From positions 84,305,574-84,369,573 of the forward strand of contig NC_087063.1 of assembly GCF_963678635.1 (NCBI RefSeq): a DNA stretch of 64,000 nt. Reading direction: 5' to 3'. The notes beneath the pieces are model-generated. The model was not told where the DNA came from. It did not search any database and saw only the letters and a list, made by a program, of their open reading frames with translations. Within the stretch, counting starts at the first letter, position 1, and each line of letters starts with the position of its first letter. The DNA is from Symsagittifera roscoffensis. Its lineage: Eukaryota > Xenacoelomorpha > Acoela > Convolutidae. A program made the position numbers and the translations under genes. Of this stretch, positions 43,043-54,719 are shown one piece after another.

Positions 43043-44238
43043 CTGTCAAGCGACAAACAACACATGACCTTAATCAAAAATCCACATGCCAGTTGATCTG
43101 TTAATTCAAGTATAACAATATGTTACTGCAAAAATTTATATAGCAACTATAGCCTTTTAGGTGTAGAACACAACAATGCATTTACTCTTCTAAAGACAGT
43201 TGTTGAAATGTAGAAGGCAGAATCAGAACGCCAAAACGGACCAAAAAGCGGAAATAACCATCGAGATAACTAGAAGTTGTTATAACTACCAAACTTAAAC
43301 TCAAAATATACGCAAAAAAGTTAAGAAAAAAGAAAACATCAAAACCGTTCAAGAGATCAGCAGCGGATTTCCAAGTAAACGTTTGCTATCCTAATTCACT
43401 CGCGTTTCATTGGGTCTCCCCATTATTTAAAACTTCGCCTCGAATAGTTTTTGACACCGTTTGAAAATGGACAAATTTGAGACATTAAGATCTTCCAGAT
43501 AGAGTACGTTGCCATGTTTAATCTGGAGTCAAAAGGTAGAAAACTTGGCAAGCTAGTGTCTCTTATGGTTCCAAGAGAACCCCAACAAAAAGGTCAACAA
43601 AACTATTTATCATAAGCCCCTATGGTCTGCCCATGAATTTGACTTTGAACTGACTGAGTTACCTTTTGGCCTTTGTTCCAGTTGGCGGGAGTGGCGACCT
43701 TCTTCTGTTGGCCCAGCTGGAGGGAATCCACCACCCGGATGAGCTCATCGAAGTTGCGCCCAGTGGAGGCCGGGTAGTAGATGAACAGTTTGATCAGATC
43801 GTCCGGACCCACAATGAACACAGCCCGGCATGTGAGAGGGAGAGATCCAGGGTTCGGCTGATTGTTCGCATCAATCATGCCTAGTGCAATCGCAACTGAC
43901 CTGTCCTCGTCGCCAATGAGCGGGAACGGCAACTCCTTCAGCGAGCAGCCCGAATACTTCTCCGTATAGGCGAAGATGTCTTTGGCCCAGGCCTCGTGGT
44001 CGGCGACCGAGTCGCACGAGAGTCCGATTAGTTTCACTCCTCGCTTCGCAAACTCCTCGTGATGCTTGGCCAGCATTCCAATTTCGGTGGTGCAGACAGG
44101 CGTGAAATCTGCCGGGTGGCTGAAAAACAGCATCCAGTTGCTGCCCTTCCACTCAAGTACTTTGAAGTCGCCCTTCGTTGTTTTCACACTCAAGTTGGGG
44201 AACTTGCTTCCCAGTCTCAAATTGGGCCCCGAAGACAT
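42929..44238 (-). CDS. PRDX6: Peroxiredoxin 6 (1-Cys peroxiredoxin), two coding exons
   Basis: Reduces H2O2 and lipid hydroperoxides with one peroxidatic cysteine. Coding exons 44238-43663 and 43042-42929 join in phase 0 (GGCCAAAAG, then GTGATGGTGG) to give 229 residues; human PRDX6 has 224. The active site FSHPADFTPVCTTE holds H41, T46 and C49. KLIGLSCDSVADHEAW, FPLIGDEDRSVAIALGM and YPASTGRNFDEL are family signatures. The C-terminal exon encodes ATEEEAKKIDPNYE and KTYLRMAHCN, matching the extra domain of PRDX6. In mammals a second, phospholipase A2 site uses H26, S32 and D140. The aligned residues here are L28 and N34 for the first two, so that activity is probably absent. The gene is locally GC-richer than its flanks. 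Confidence 0.96.
43663..44238 (-). CDS. PRDX6: PRDX6-type exon 1 (thioredoxin-fold domain)
   Basis: ATG at 44238-44236 opens 192 codons to donor AAAAG-GTAACT. It carries the peroxidatic Cys49 and the resolving surface of the thioredoxin fold. A 5' UTR exon may lie upstream; none could be defined. Confidence 0.95.
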
Positions 44239-45792
44239 AATATTTCGATATGCTTTGTAGTTAGTAGATGTATAGAAGCAGGATGATCAGAACACAAATA
44301 AAAACACAATCTAAGCCTGAAAACAAAACATTTAAAATTCAAAGATACGAAATTGAAGAGTTAGATTAGCAAGAAAAAATCAGATTCAATTAGATTTATA
44401 ATTGTTTATTTATCAAAACAGTGGAGCCTTACAGCAAGGAGTACAAACTATAAACCAACAGTGGGTTTAAGGGGGATTCAACTCTTGGCCACCCAAAGGG
44501 TCTCTCTTTTGTTACTACTTTACGACATCCATTTTTATGGACCAACTCTTAACTTTCTTATGGCGCCAATTATACAAAATTTGAAGGGAGAGTATGCACC
44601 ATTTTTGCAGCGCTGAGTACAAATCTCAATACATTGTATTATTAAAAGTAATCACTAAAAATCACACCAAAGCTTGAAAACTCACCTGATTCAAAAACTC
44701 AACTGATTAATCTATTTTGCCGGCGATGGTTTATACATAAAAGAAATAATTTAAAGAACAGCAGAGATTTTAAAAACGAATAGTCATCGCCAAATTAATA
44801 AACTTCGTAAAAAATAAAACCTCATGCAAAACGAATGCTTCTTTTTCAACTGAAGACGCTTTTACAAACGCAAAAAAAAAACTAATCAACTGAAACCGAC
44901 AATTGAGCCATTTTGTTCAAAATTGGGAAAGTGAGTCTCATTTTTAGGAATAAGGACCATGAAAGACCGGCTATATATATTTAGATATAATAACCGCCCT
45001 GAACTCCTTAATCTTCATCAGCGGCAAACACAAATTCACGCACATTATATCACTTGTGTCGGATGTTAGCACCATCAGGGGAAACGTTCTTACTAGCCAA
45101 TTTCGTTCTTAAATCAATGTCTTTTTTGCTTCCAAAGTTTAGAAACGTCGTCTGGATATCCATTATCTTGATTTGCCTTTCATCTCATATTCATCGCCCA
45201 CAAATAAACATAGCTGCCCAATGAAAAAAAAACAATTTAACCACTTTGATGAAATGTTGATTGAAATACAGAGGCGCCTGAAAACGGGCTGCATAGTTCC
45301 ACGGCGTTCTCGTAATGAGATTTCGTTTGGTTGTATATGTAGTAAATTTTACAAGGAATGGAATCTAATTTGTCTTTATCCAGGTTAAGGAGCCTCCTTA
45401 ACTCCAGCGTCCATAGCCACGAGTCTGCAGGAGTGGATGGAATAATTAAAATGATGATAAAATGTGTGTTGTGGTAGGAAATCAGTTGACAAAATGAGTA
45501 AACAGAGCAGGCTAAATGAAAGAGATAAAACTTAAAAACTGGCTCTAGCCACACCAAAGCTGGCAGAGCTTATACAGGGAGGTTCCGTGGAGGGCTGTTT
45601 GCATGAGTCAACTTTTTAGGATTGAGGGTGGGAACCAAAAAAAATCACAATAGTTTGGGATAGGTTTAATGCGGGGTTTTAAGTCATTACACAAGAACGA
45701 GGCACAGCTTCACATCACTTTCGACAGAGCAAAAAAGCACGGCAGACCAGCCGACAGACTGAGATGAAAGCCGCTCTCCCAAAATTTCAGCA
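44239..45792. other. Upstream flank of the peroxiredoxin gene
   Basis: No gene recognised. The part at about 44455-44640 resembles 48062-48235 (a GGGGGATTCAAC..CCCAAAGG..ATCCATTTTT arrangement), so it holds another copy of that dispersed MITE-like element. Confidence 0.4.
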
Positions 45793-46016
45793 ACCGTAGC
45801 CGAGTGGGTTAGGCGAATGTCTCTCAACACGAGGGTCATGCGTTCGAATCCCACTTCGGTCACGGTTGGAGAGGTCCCAGTACCATCCACCTCCTCAATT
45901 TGGGACCGGTTGCGGCGAATTGGATGACATCTCCCTCACCCACGGTTGTTCCTGCACTGGGGAACGGGGGCTCATAAAAAACCCGAAAGTTCCATCAGAA
46001 CAAAGCTTACGAAGAT
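45793..46016 (+). mobile_element. tRNA-Leu/Ser-like SINE, plus strand
   Basis: The head at 45793-45866 has A box TAGCCGAGTGG and B box CGTTCGAATCC with a mostly paired acceptor stem (ACCGT.. with ..ACGGT). The anticodon arm does not fold properly, so it is a SINE head rather than a working tRNA. A GC-richer body follows (CCTGCACTGGGGAACGGGGG) up to the junction with the next, oppositely oriented SINE. Confidence 0.65.
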
Positions 46017-46197
46017 ACATACACACAGGCGAGGCTGCGCCTAGCAAACACTAGCGAAATCACGACCAAAAAGCAGCTCTATGAAGTGCAATAAAAAAAC
46101 GTAGAAATAAGCTTTGGATTAGTAAAAATTCGGCTACGTCTGGGATTCGATCTGTAACCTAGGGTCTCACACAGTAACCACTCAGCCACGGACGGTT
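46017..46197 (-). mobile_element. tRNA-derived SINE, minus strand (short, complete)
   Basis: Head at 46197-46131 with A box TGGCTGAGTGG and B-box-like GATCGAATCCC, then a ~90-bp body. The 3' hairpin is AGGCG-CAGCCT-CGCCT followed by GTGTGT. The hairpin position and GTGT tail match the ends of the SINEs at 15.8 and 18.5 kb although the stem sequence differs. Confidence 0.65.
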
Positions 46198-48061
46198 AAT
46201 TTCTCACTAGAACTAGCCACAAAAAACAAGAGAACAGATGCTATGAAATTTCCATTGCTACATCGTGATTATGGCAAAAGTGCCATCAAATAAGTGAACA
46301 CTCATTACGAGGCCAAACTGCGCACTGGATAGGCGAACAATTTTGTGTCTGTATCTTCCTGGATTCCAGAGACAAGTCGTTGCTAAGTAATCTGCTCACA
46401 AATCAAAAATTCCCAGTTTGGCCTCGTATTGCTATTAATGAACACTTTTATCTGCAAGTTAGATTAGAAAAAAAGAAGGTTCGTACTAATACACTAACGC
46501 TCGCAATCTGGCTAGTGTATGAACACCGGTTGAGCCTCATAACTCACATAATATTTTTTTTGCGCATCAAACGACGTAATAGTATGCTACTAACACGAAA
46601 CCTTTAGAGCAGAAAAAAACAATTAATGCAAAAAAACTAATTCTAAATCGGAGTTGGTAAAATTACAATCAAAATGACGAGCAAATTTCGAACTGAATGA
46701 GTGTCTAAAAATCAGATATGCTTAAAATATGCCTGTTGGCTTACAGAAGTACAAAATTGAGAAAAGGATTCATTGATTTTGCTGAAATAAAAATACGATT
46801 ACTGGAGAAAGCCTATGTTCCGAATTAATAATGCTTGATAATCGGAAGCGTACCGACTTTTGTCGATTAAGAAACGTTTTTAAGGTCATTGATTGCAGGG
46901 AAAGTTCGACTGAAAAAATAATTTCCCTTCAAAAAAGCTTCAAATATAAGCACGTACTAGACGAAGGGATGGAGGATGTGCGTAAAAATAGTTATTTGGA
47001 TGATGGGTAAGGTATGTCGAGATAAAACTCGGAAATAAAATAGTGACCTGAGCTGGTAATTAACCGGAAAGTCTTGAGTAACCTCAACATCCAATTTTAA
47101 TACAAGCACGGTAGTTTTTCACGGAAATCTTTAGCGGCAATGTGACCAGGCACGGGGAGCATAGTCTAACAAGGGGCAGATTAAGGTTTTATACGTTTGA
47201 AAATGCATCAATTAGATAGGCCCAGAATGATTCGGTTAGAGTCTTCAGGATTCCTACTCCTCAACGTCTGGCTTTGTCAGAGGACTGTTTGAAGTGAGTG
47301 GCAAACTGTAAAGTTATCGCGATTACAATGAGACTAGTGAGATCTTCCTTTTTATGCAAATTAGTAGCAATTTGCTTCTATGCCATATGAAACAAAAAGT
47401 TTTTTCAATGCCAGTAGAGATATCTAAGAAAATAACAAGTGCAGCGAGAACTTACTTTCAATTCAATTTCTGCTATTTTTGAGCCACACACTCAGAATCC
47501 GGTTGAATGGAGCAATAATAAAGCACGCGTTAGCCGAGTGTATTCTAAATAGAACTGAAACTTAAGGTTTCGCGGAAGCAAAGAAAGATTAAATTTGAAC
47601 TTGAATTTAATTAATTGATATGTAAACGAAGTAAAATAGTACTTAATTGCTGTTGAATAGGGTACGTTAGCAAGTAGTGATATATGAAACATGTAGCCTA
47701 CTTAACAATGCTTAAAATGCTGGATAAGACTATCCGATAGGGTTCAAGTTTGATCAACCATGCACCTGATTGTCCTGTTGCCAATGCCCCTCCCTGCAAA
47801 GTAATGTTGAGCTAACTATGATACTGAAAACTTTGAGCAAACTTCTGAAGCCAGCTGTACAGTTTGCGATCTGCAGACATTTTTTCTTAAGGTAGTTCCG
47901 ACCACACTCGACGGGTGTTTTTATTTTCAAACTGATTTGACTTATCAACTGCAGCAAAAAAATCAGCAAAAGGTTGTGCTTGAATAGCTCTGAAACCGCA
48001 AAACTGAAAAAGAATATTTGAAGCTAATAGGGAAATTTTTGGGACCAATAACCTCAATTCA
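46198..48061. other. Region without a recognised gene
   Basis: AT-rich, no domain recognised. A ~20-base inverted repeat (CATTACGAGGCCAAACTG at about 46301-46318 and its near-complement at about 46418-46435) could form a hairpin with a ~100-base loop. Confidence 0.4.
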
Positions 48062-48330
48062 GTTAGGAATGATTATTTGAACCAAGGGCTCCCCCCAACC
48101 CTCAGGGATTCAACCACCTGCCGACCCAAAGGATCCCCCTTTATACTATTTTGAGATATCCATTTTTGGCTAACGGACCCTAAAACTTTTCTAAAATGGT
48201 AATTTTTAGGGGGAGCGCGCGGCAGAGCTCGGAAAATCAATTCGGTCGACCTAAAAAAAAGTCGACAAAACTTTCGATTTTTTTGAAAATCCGCCCCCCT
48301 CCCCCTCGAGAAAATCCTAAATCCGCCCCT
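48062..48330 (+). mobile_element. MITE-like dispersed element, copy 1
   Basis: It ends in CCCCCTCGAGAAAATCCTAA then ATCCGCCCCTG, whose reverse complement CAGGGGCGGATTTAGG is a TIR type widespread in animal MITEs. It includes GGCAGAGCTCGGAAAATCAA, shared with 49309-49325. Non-coding. Confidence 0.6.
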
Positions 48331-48839
48331 GATTTGAACTGTTTGAAATGATTCGTTCTACGTGTAATACGTCTTACGTGTTATTACGACTGAATGCGCG
48401 ATGTTACAAGCTAATACATGCAGAAAAAATGTGTTAAAAAATCGCTGGAGCTTAAGTTTTCGGTATTTTCAAAGGGTATAAAAATATTCCTCACGAAATT
48501 TTTTTCGCTGATTTTAGCAGAAAACTTTGAATTGAAGTGTGCGAATTTGGTTGAACCAAAAAGCGGACTGACGAGGCAGTAAAGGGTTTAGATCTTGATT
48601 CATCAAAAAATTCACTTCTTTGAATCGATTATGGAGGTGCCGATAAATTCAAGTTTGAACCAGGAAGGAGAATAGTAACTTAACTTATTTTGGTAGCTTT
48701 GAGAAATGTAAAAGATGTTGGATCCGGTTAGTCTGATTAGTTGCTTGTCCTGAACTCTAACAATGAAATATTACGTGAAAATACGGGAAGGCAACGCGCC
48801 ATTGAAAATTTTGTCGATCTTTTTTTTAGGTGAGCTCTC
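48331..48839. other. Spacer between MITE-like copies
   Basis: No gene or repeat recognised. Confidence 0.4.
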
Positions 48840-49113
48840 CCAATATTAAGGAAATTAGACCCTACAAAGACCCTATATTGAGGAAATTTTCTGCGCCGCA
48901 GGCCAAAAAAGTGTTTTTAGGCACTTATTGGAAAATTTCTACCAAAATATCGCATGTTTTCGGCGTGCGCTCCCCTCTAAAAATTAGTATAGATTGGCGA
49001 TTAGATCCAAAACTGGATATCTCAAATCTCAAAATAGTACAAAGGGTCAGCAGGGGGTCGAATCCCTGGGTGGGGGACGACCCCCTCCTCTCCCCTAAAT
49101 CCACTACTGATGA
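48840..49113 (+). mobile_element. MITE-like element in inverted orientation
   Basis: AAAGACCCTAT..AAATTTTCTGCGCCGCAGG at 48857-48902 is the inverse of a segment at 49255-49300 (CTGCCGCGCAGAAAATTT..ATAGGGTCTTT). The right end, CCCCTAAATCCACTACTG at 49096-49113, is TIR-like. An open frame across 48830-49141 is incidental. Confidence 0.5.
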
Positions 49114-49149
49114 TATCAGTCAATTTTTGTCAAATATTTAAAATCATTA

Positions 49150-49420
49150 CACAGAGGTGCGAGAACTTAGGGGTGGAGGCGGACTTTGAACCTTTTTTAG
49201 CGGGAACGGGCTATTAAAAAAAATGCCCATTTTTGACCTGTTCTTTCAAAAATTTGTCTGCCGCGCAGAAAATTTGATAAAAATAGGGTCTTTATAATGA
49301 TATTCGAGAGCTCGGAAAATCAATTTAGTCAACCTAAAAAAATTTCAAATAAGTTTTTGAAAATCACCCCCCCCCCCCCCATTAGAGAAAATCCTAGATT
49401 TCCTCCCACCCGTCCCTGAA
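49150..49420 (-). mobile_element. MITE-like dispersed element, copy 2
   Basis: Shares GAGCTCGGAAAATCAATTTAG and the end AGAGAAAATCCTAGATTTCC..CCCTG with 48062-48330. It has a run of about 14 C near 49367-49380 and forms an inverted pair with 48840-49113. Confidence 0.5.
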
Positions 49421-50139
49421 TATACACAAAAAAAACATGAATCACAGTTCTTTTTACGCCTGTTACAATTTGTGCACCACTCAGAGCTCGGTTCAAGCCT
49501 TTACAGATTGGGATGTGACTGATCAAAACTTTTCTTAAATTTAGGAAATCTTATTTGCTTGTTGGATGCTTAATTCATCCAATTTTATTAAGATAATAAA
49601 TTTTCAATTTCTCAGAAATGCAAGTTTCAATTTGAAAGGATTGTTATTGTATTTCAGAGAAATAAAGCTATCAAAATTATGCTAGTCGATACATTTTCAG
49701 GTTTTCGAACTTTTATGCTAGTCGAGCGGTCACCGCACAAATCAACTTTTGCCTTTCAAACGAGACAATTTGGGGTGACTAAAACTATACAATATAAGCC
49801 GGACGGTTATAAGCAGAAACGTTTTAGGTTGAAAAGAACAAAAAATTAAACCAGAAACTGTTTTTACATCGCAGATGATAATCTCTCAAAGAGGCAAAAC
49901 ACCTCCGAAAAAAACACACAAGGATGAATATCTATTTTTGCTTCAAATGACGCAAATTTAGTTCACCAAGCTGTTAAAACATATATCGAAACATTAGAGG
50001 CCAAATTAATTTTTAGTGAGATTTAAAAAAAATGTAAACTAGAGATTATAATTTTTTCTAGAGATTATAATTTACAGGAATACATCAAAACACTTTCAAC
50101 AACAATGCAAATTACTTTAAGAACGAAAAAATTACCCTT
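49421..50139. other. Region without a recognised gene
   Basis: AT-rich, nothing recognised. Confidence 0.4.
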
Positions 50140-50310
50140 GTGGCAAGTAAGCCGACAACAAATAAACAGACAAACAAAAGACCGACAATTTTTCTTAATA
50201 GGCGTTTCGTTTCCGTCCAAAAAAAACAGACCCTGGCCAGAATTGAACCTAGGACGTTTGCCCTCCCAGGCGCAGTTGTAACGCCTAGAAGAACAAGTTC
50301 GCCAGAGAAG
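50140..50310 (-). mobile_element. tRNA-derived SINE relic
   Basis: Minus-strand head near 50300-50228 has a B-box-like TAGGTTCAATTCTGG. It also keeps a well-formed anticodon-type stem (GGCGT/GCGCC, 7-base loop). The body keeps the family's TTTGTCGGCTTA-type motif (50150-50180). The 3' end is missing. Confidence 0.5.
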
Positions 50311-51186
50311 CAAAGAAAACTATATTCATTACAAACTAACCTATCGAACTATTAGAGTGATTCTGTAAAACACGTTTTTAACCCAAAAAAGTCTAAATTC
50401 CGTTTTGGAAAGGCTTTTTAAACGCAAGCGTAAATATTGTTTATGATTGGCATGTTTTTCGTTAATTTATTCATTTAAAAAAATAGATTATTAGATATTT
50501 TAACTCCGGTTTTTAAATGAAAGCCATTCACGTTTTTGCGACCTTTTCACTCGCTGTTCGATAGTAGATTTTGCCTTCCTTTTAACTGCAAAAAAATCAA
50601 ATTTGAGCGTCAACAAATTTTATGACTTTTAAAAGCAAAAAAAAATAATTCAGACCTACCTATATATGAAAAAATTACTTCTTTCTTTTAAATTATTACA
50701 ATCTTTACAAAGAGCAACGTTCCCTTTTCGAAACGCAATTTTTCAAAAATACTCACTCTCCAAAATCCATAAATTAATGGAATAATTTCCACAAAAGTAT
50801 CGGCAAAAATAAATTTTGTTTTTCGACAATTTCTTAATATTCGTTATAACTGATTACCCTTAGCTTATTGCTTCAAAGGAGGAACGTCATGCTAACATTT
50901 GCCCACCACCTGCATTAGAGCATAACATGTTTTCTTATTTAGTAAATGAAGTGAACTCGAACAAATATTTTAAAAAAAAACAGCCAAATTAAAAAGCTCA
51001 AACTAATCAATTCTCAAAACTAAACTGAAAACTTGCGAATTACATATACGAAAACTCGTTCCGTTCATCAACAGTTAAAAAGCATTGTCGAAAGTTGTTC
51101 AATTAGCTCAATGTATACATAGCTAAATGCATATTTGCAACAAAAGGTAATAAGCGAGCTAAAACGCCAAAAAAAACTATTTTTAC
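50311..51186. other. Region without a recognised gene
   Basis: AT-rich, nothing recognised. Confidence 0.4.
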
Positions 51187-51692
51187 AACACAGAGGTAAA
51201 ACTGAGAGGCGCACCACTTGCGATACAAAAATGAAGGACTAAAAAATCAAATGAAAAACAAATTCGAAAAACCGTTTTTGTCAATAAAAAATGCAACAAA
51301 AGCTCAAAAAATCTAGAAAATATTACCTGCACCATTAGAAACTCTACAAAGAGCTTTGGTAATGCTATAAAAACGCCAAGTTTTCAAAAAAGTCCTTTCT
51401 GCGCAAATAAGCAGATAAAATTAAGCATACAGAAAATAACCTAAATTAGCCAACATTTTTTATTTGCATTTTTTATTCGCGCTACGTCATCTCAAGCATG
51501 AGGGCTACAGCAACTTCGAATAAAACTGAACCATCGAGCTACGACGGGAACTAAGCCGACAAAAACAAACAGACCGACGATAGTCCGAAAAGCACACATA
51601 CTCTAGTTTGTAAAAAAAAGGGCCCGGCTGGATTCGAACCGCAAATCTTCGAACCGCACCTCTTAGACAGATGTGCCGGATGGTTGATTGGT
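51187..51692 (-). mobile_element. tRNA-Leu-like SINE
   Basis: Head at about 51690-51618 (minus) contains a tRNA-Leu-like GTCTAAGAGGTGCGG and a perfect B box GGTTCGAATCC. The body has GTCGGTCTGTTTG and TTTGTCGGCTTA. The 3' end CTCAGTTTTACCTCTGTGTT (51189-51208) matches the copy in POLH intron 3. The length (~500 bp) suggests a later insertion or a longer subfamily. Confidence 0.6.
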
Positions 51693-53317
51693 TTTGAATT
51701 TAACAGAGCCAACTGACAGTTGGAAAAAAGTAATGAACGCAATTAAACTGAAACAAAACCGGACTTATTATTATTTTTTCAAAAATCTTCAACTTTTGAA
51801 TTTCGAAGAAAAAAGTAGATGGCTTTAAAGCTCTTTAAATGTGTAGAACAATTAATTTCCATTTTGGAAAGTAGAAGACGATCAAGTTTTTCGTGGCCTT
51901 TACATTTTTGCTGTTCAACACCGTAGTGGATTTTATCTTCCTCTTAAGAATGGATATGCACTGAACTTAAAAAAAACAGCAAGAACTATATAAAACCTCA
52001 CTATTTCATTATTGCTTAAAGAGGGCATTATACCTAAGCTTTACAGAAGAAGTTAAATTGAGCTCAATAACAATTATACCTTAATGGGTTGAAAATGCTA
52101 TGTTATGAATGAACATCTGAAAAAAAACTTAAAAATATCACCCCGACCTATACTTAAGTCTTCACATTTAGTACAGAAAAGTTATGCATGTGAACTTGAA
52201 CACACAAAAAAACAGGGATAACCAGTTACTGTGCATGTAGCGCAGAATGTTCCGAACAAAACCTTAAAACATACAAATTTTTTTTCTTCAAATGTCGATT
52301 TTTTGCTACATGGTGTGATAAAAAAGATCTGAATGAAAAAAAAACTTAAGCATATTTGACTGTCATATTAAAAAAAGCCATTCGGAAAAACAATTTTTGA
52401 AGAAAATTGACTAGAAAAGCAAAAAAACGTATACTGTGGGGGAAGACCTTTCGACTGCATATTTGTGCGTTTCAGGAAAATATTTTTAAAAAGTTTGCAG
52501 AAATTTTTAGAATTTGTAAACTTTCTTAACAAAATGGCGCTGAAAAAGTCAAAAAACTATTTTGTTTGAGTACAATCAAAATTTCACGGTTTAAAGTAAG
52601 CTTAAATAAGCTATTGTAAGACTACACGCTCACACCCTATTTATTCGAAATTAGAACAAAAATCATCAAACCGGTTTTTCTCGACACTGAAAAAATTTTT
52701 GAAATTTTTAAATGTCGCTCGAATCACAATTAAAAGGGGCTTCAAAATGATGTATCACTGGACCCATTCTGATAAAGATTTGTGATACCTGATTTTGCGT
52801 GGAAAACAAAAAGAAAAAAAACCAACACACCCGAATACAAAAAACTAAAACACACCCGAATACAAAGTGCCTCCCCATTTTTCAAACGCTCGAAACAATA
52901 AGGCTGAAAAAAAATTTCCTACATTTGTCGCGGATAATGTTATTAAACAGCCCAAGCAAGCATTCAAAACCGAGAGGCATCTATAGCGAAAAACTTGGGT
53001 CGAACCTCGTTCAGGCAAAAATGAAACTGTTGACAAAAATGATACTTATGCTATAAATTTCTCCTGAAACAAGCAAAAGCATTGCCAAAAAATCGACCTT
53101 GAAACTGCCCTTTACAAGTTGAACTAGCCGATATAACAAACTGAACCCGTTCAACCAAAAAATAAAATTTTTCAAATCAGAGTTGTTATTTTTCAAATTA
53201 CTGTAGTTATCAAATATAGCAAAACCAGTTTGCACAAAAAATGAAAAACCTACAATTTGGAAACATGGAGTACTATGACATGGAGTCAAATGAGCCCTGT
53301 GGACAAAGTTGTTTAGG

Positions 53318-53372
53318 TAAAAAAGTCTAGTACCCGATTGCAATACTCCTTCTATCTCAAGGGTAAAAAAAA
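53318..53372 (-). repeat. Short dispersed repeat, copy 2
   Basis: GTCTAGTACCCGATTGCAAT followed by ACTCC and TCAAGGGTAAAA; same layout as 22107-22155. Confidence 0.45.
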
Positions 53373-53721
53373 TCGAAAATTTTCTTAAAGTTTATTACAG
53401 AGGGCTTAAGAGAGTGAGTTTGATTGTTCGGAAAATTCTCAAGTTCAATTGCTTTCGTTCTAATACCATCGAAAATTAAAAGAACAAAAACATTACAAAG
53501 TTAGCCGACGGAAACGAAGCCGACAGACCTCAAAGCCGAAAACCAATTGAAAACTTTCGGAACAGATAAAATCTACTTTATAATCTCCCTTAACGTTCAA
53601 CCAAGGTACATATGCAGTTAATACACTCCAAAGATGCTACTAATTCGTCTTGATATAAAACATACTGATTACCATTCGACCATTCTGTGAACAAAATTAT
53701 TTTATTTGAACGAAAAAGTCT

Positions 53722-53765
53722 AGTACCCGCTTGCAATACCTTTGGTTATCGCAATGCTAAAAAAG
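53722..53765 (-). repeat. Short dispersed repeat, copy 3
   Basis: AGTCTAGTACCCGCTTGCAA, same family as 53318 and 22107. Confidence 0.45.
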
Positions 53766-54719
53766 CATTGGAAAAAAGTCAAAAAAAAATTCCAACGAAA
53801 ATTTTATAAGTTTGCCTCGAATGATGTTTAATATGAGAAACATGCAAGAAAAACTGCAAGCGTTGGATGAGCATCCGGAAAACTCACAAAGCGGCAAGCA
53901 AGCCGTCAACAGACTAAGTCGGAAAAAAAAACAGAAACAAAAACCGTTTAAGCAAAAAAGTATATTCAAGCGACAAAAAAGCAGACTAACGATAATCGGA
54001 TAATTAAATTTCTCAAAAAAAAACAATTTATGAAGAACTACCTTCTGGCCAGAATCAATTCCATTAACTGTGGGCCTACGCATGGACGTTCTCTTCACAC
54101 TAAACAGGTCAAATTGGTACCTCGAATTTGTTATTCTAATAAAAAAAGCTGAGAAAATGAATCAGTGATTTTATTAAGCAAGTCGTTAACCTGAAAAAGT
54201 CTGTATTCCGATTTGTTAATCGCAAGTGTAATTAAGCATTGCATGTCCTAATCTACCTCAAAGCTACTTCTCCAGCCGACTGAAGGAACTTGAATTGATA
54301 ATAATTAAGGAATAAGGATTTATTGAATTCATTTCTTTATTTGAGACTGGGAATTAAACAACAGTGACCTGTTTAGCGGTACTATAACAACTCAGTGATA
54401 ACTGACAATAAGTGTAAACAATTTAAAAACATCTTTTATCTCTCCTTCTACTTGTAGAATAAAATTAGATCTAAATTAGAACTCGAACGGGTTGTTTTCG
54501 TCTTTCTGTTCAAATTAATTTTAAGCGTATTTTCTTCTACTTTCTTCCGTATTTCTCCAACTCTCTGCTCTTCGCCTATGGTTTTCTGTGGTTTTATGAC
54601 GCAAGCACTAGTGCCTAATTCTATTAAATCACACTTCCTTTTCTGCTCTCCCCCATTTTTTGTTGTTCACGTTCTATAATAATCTCTTCGTTCGGGGGGG
54701 GGGGGGGAGCGGGGGGCTG

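Larger units (their letters stand above)
51693..54719. other. Region without a recognised gene, with short repeats
   Basis: AT-rich. It holds two copies of a short dispersed repeat (listed separately), a direct repeat ACACACCCGAATACAAA at about 52828 and 52851, and SINE-like GCCGACAGAC near 53530. A minus-strand AATAAA at about 54318-54323 may end the TLC transcript. A pure G run lies at about 54696-54709, just past the TLC stop codon. Confidence 0.35.

Noticed and set aside
45793-45866. Functional tRNA-Leu or tRNA-Ser gene
   Set aside because: A and B boxes and acceptor stem are fair, but the anticodon arm does not fold and SINE-like sequence follows; treated as a SINE head.
53757-54098. 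Minus-strand Phe/Leu-rich frame of 113 codons
   Set aside because: Composition typical of chance frames in A-rich DNA; it contains a member of the short dispersed repeat.
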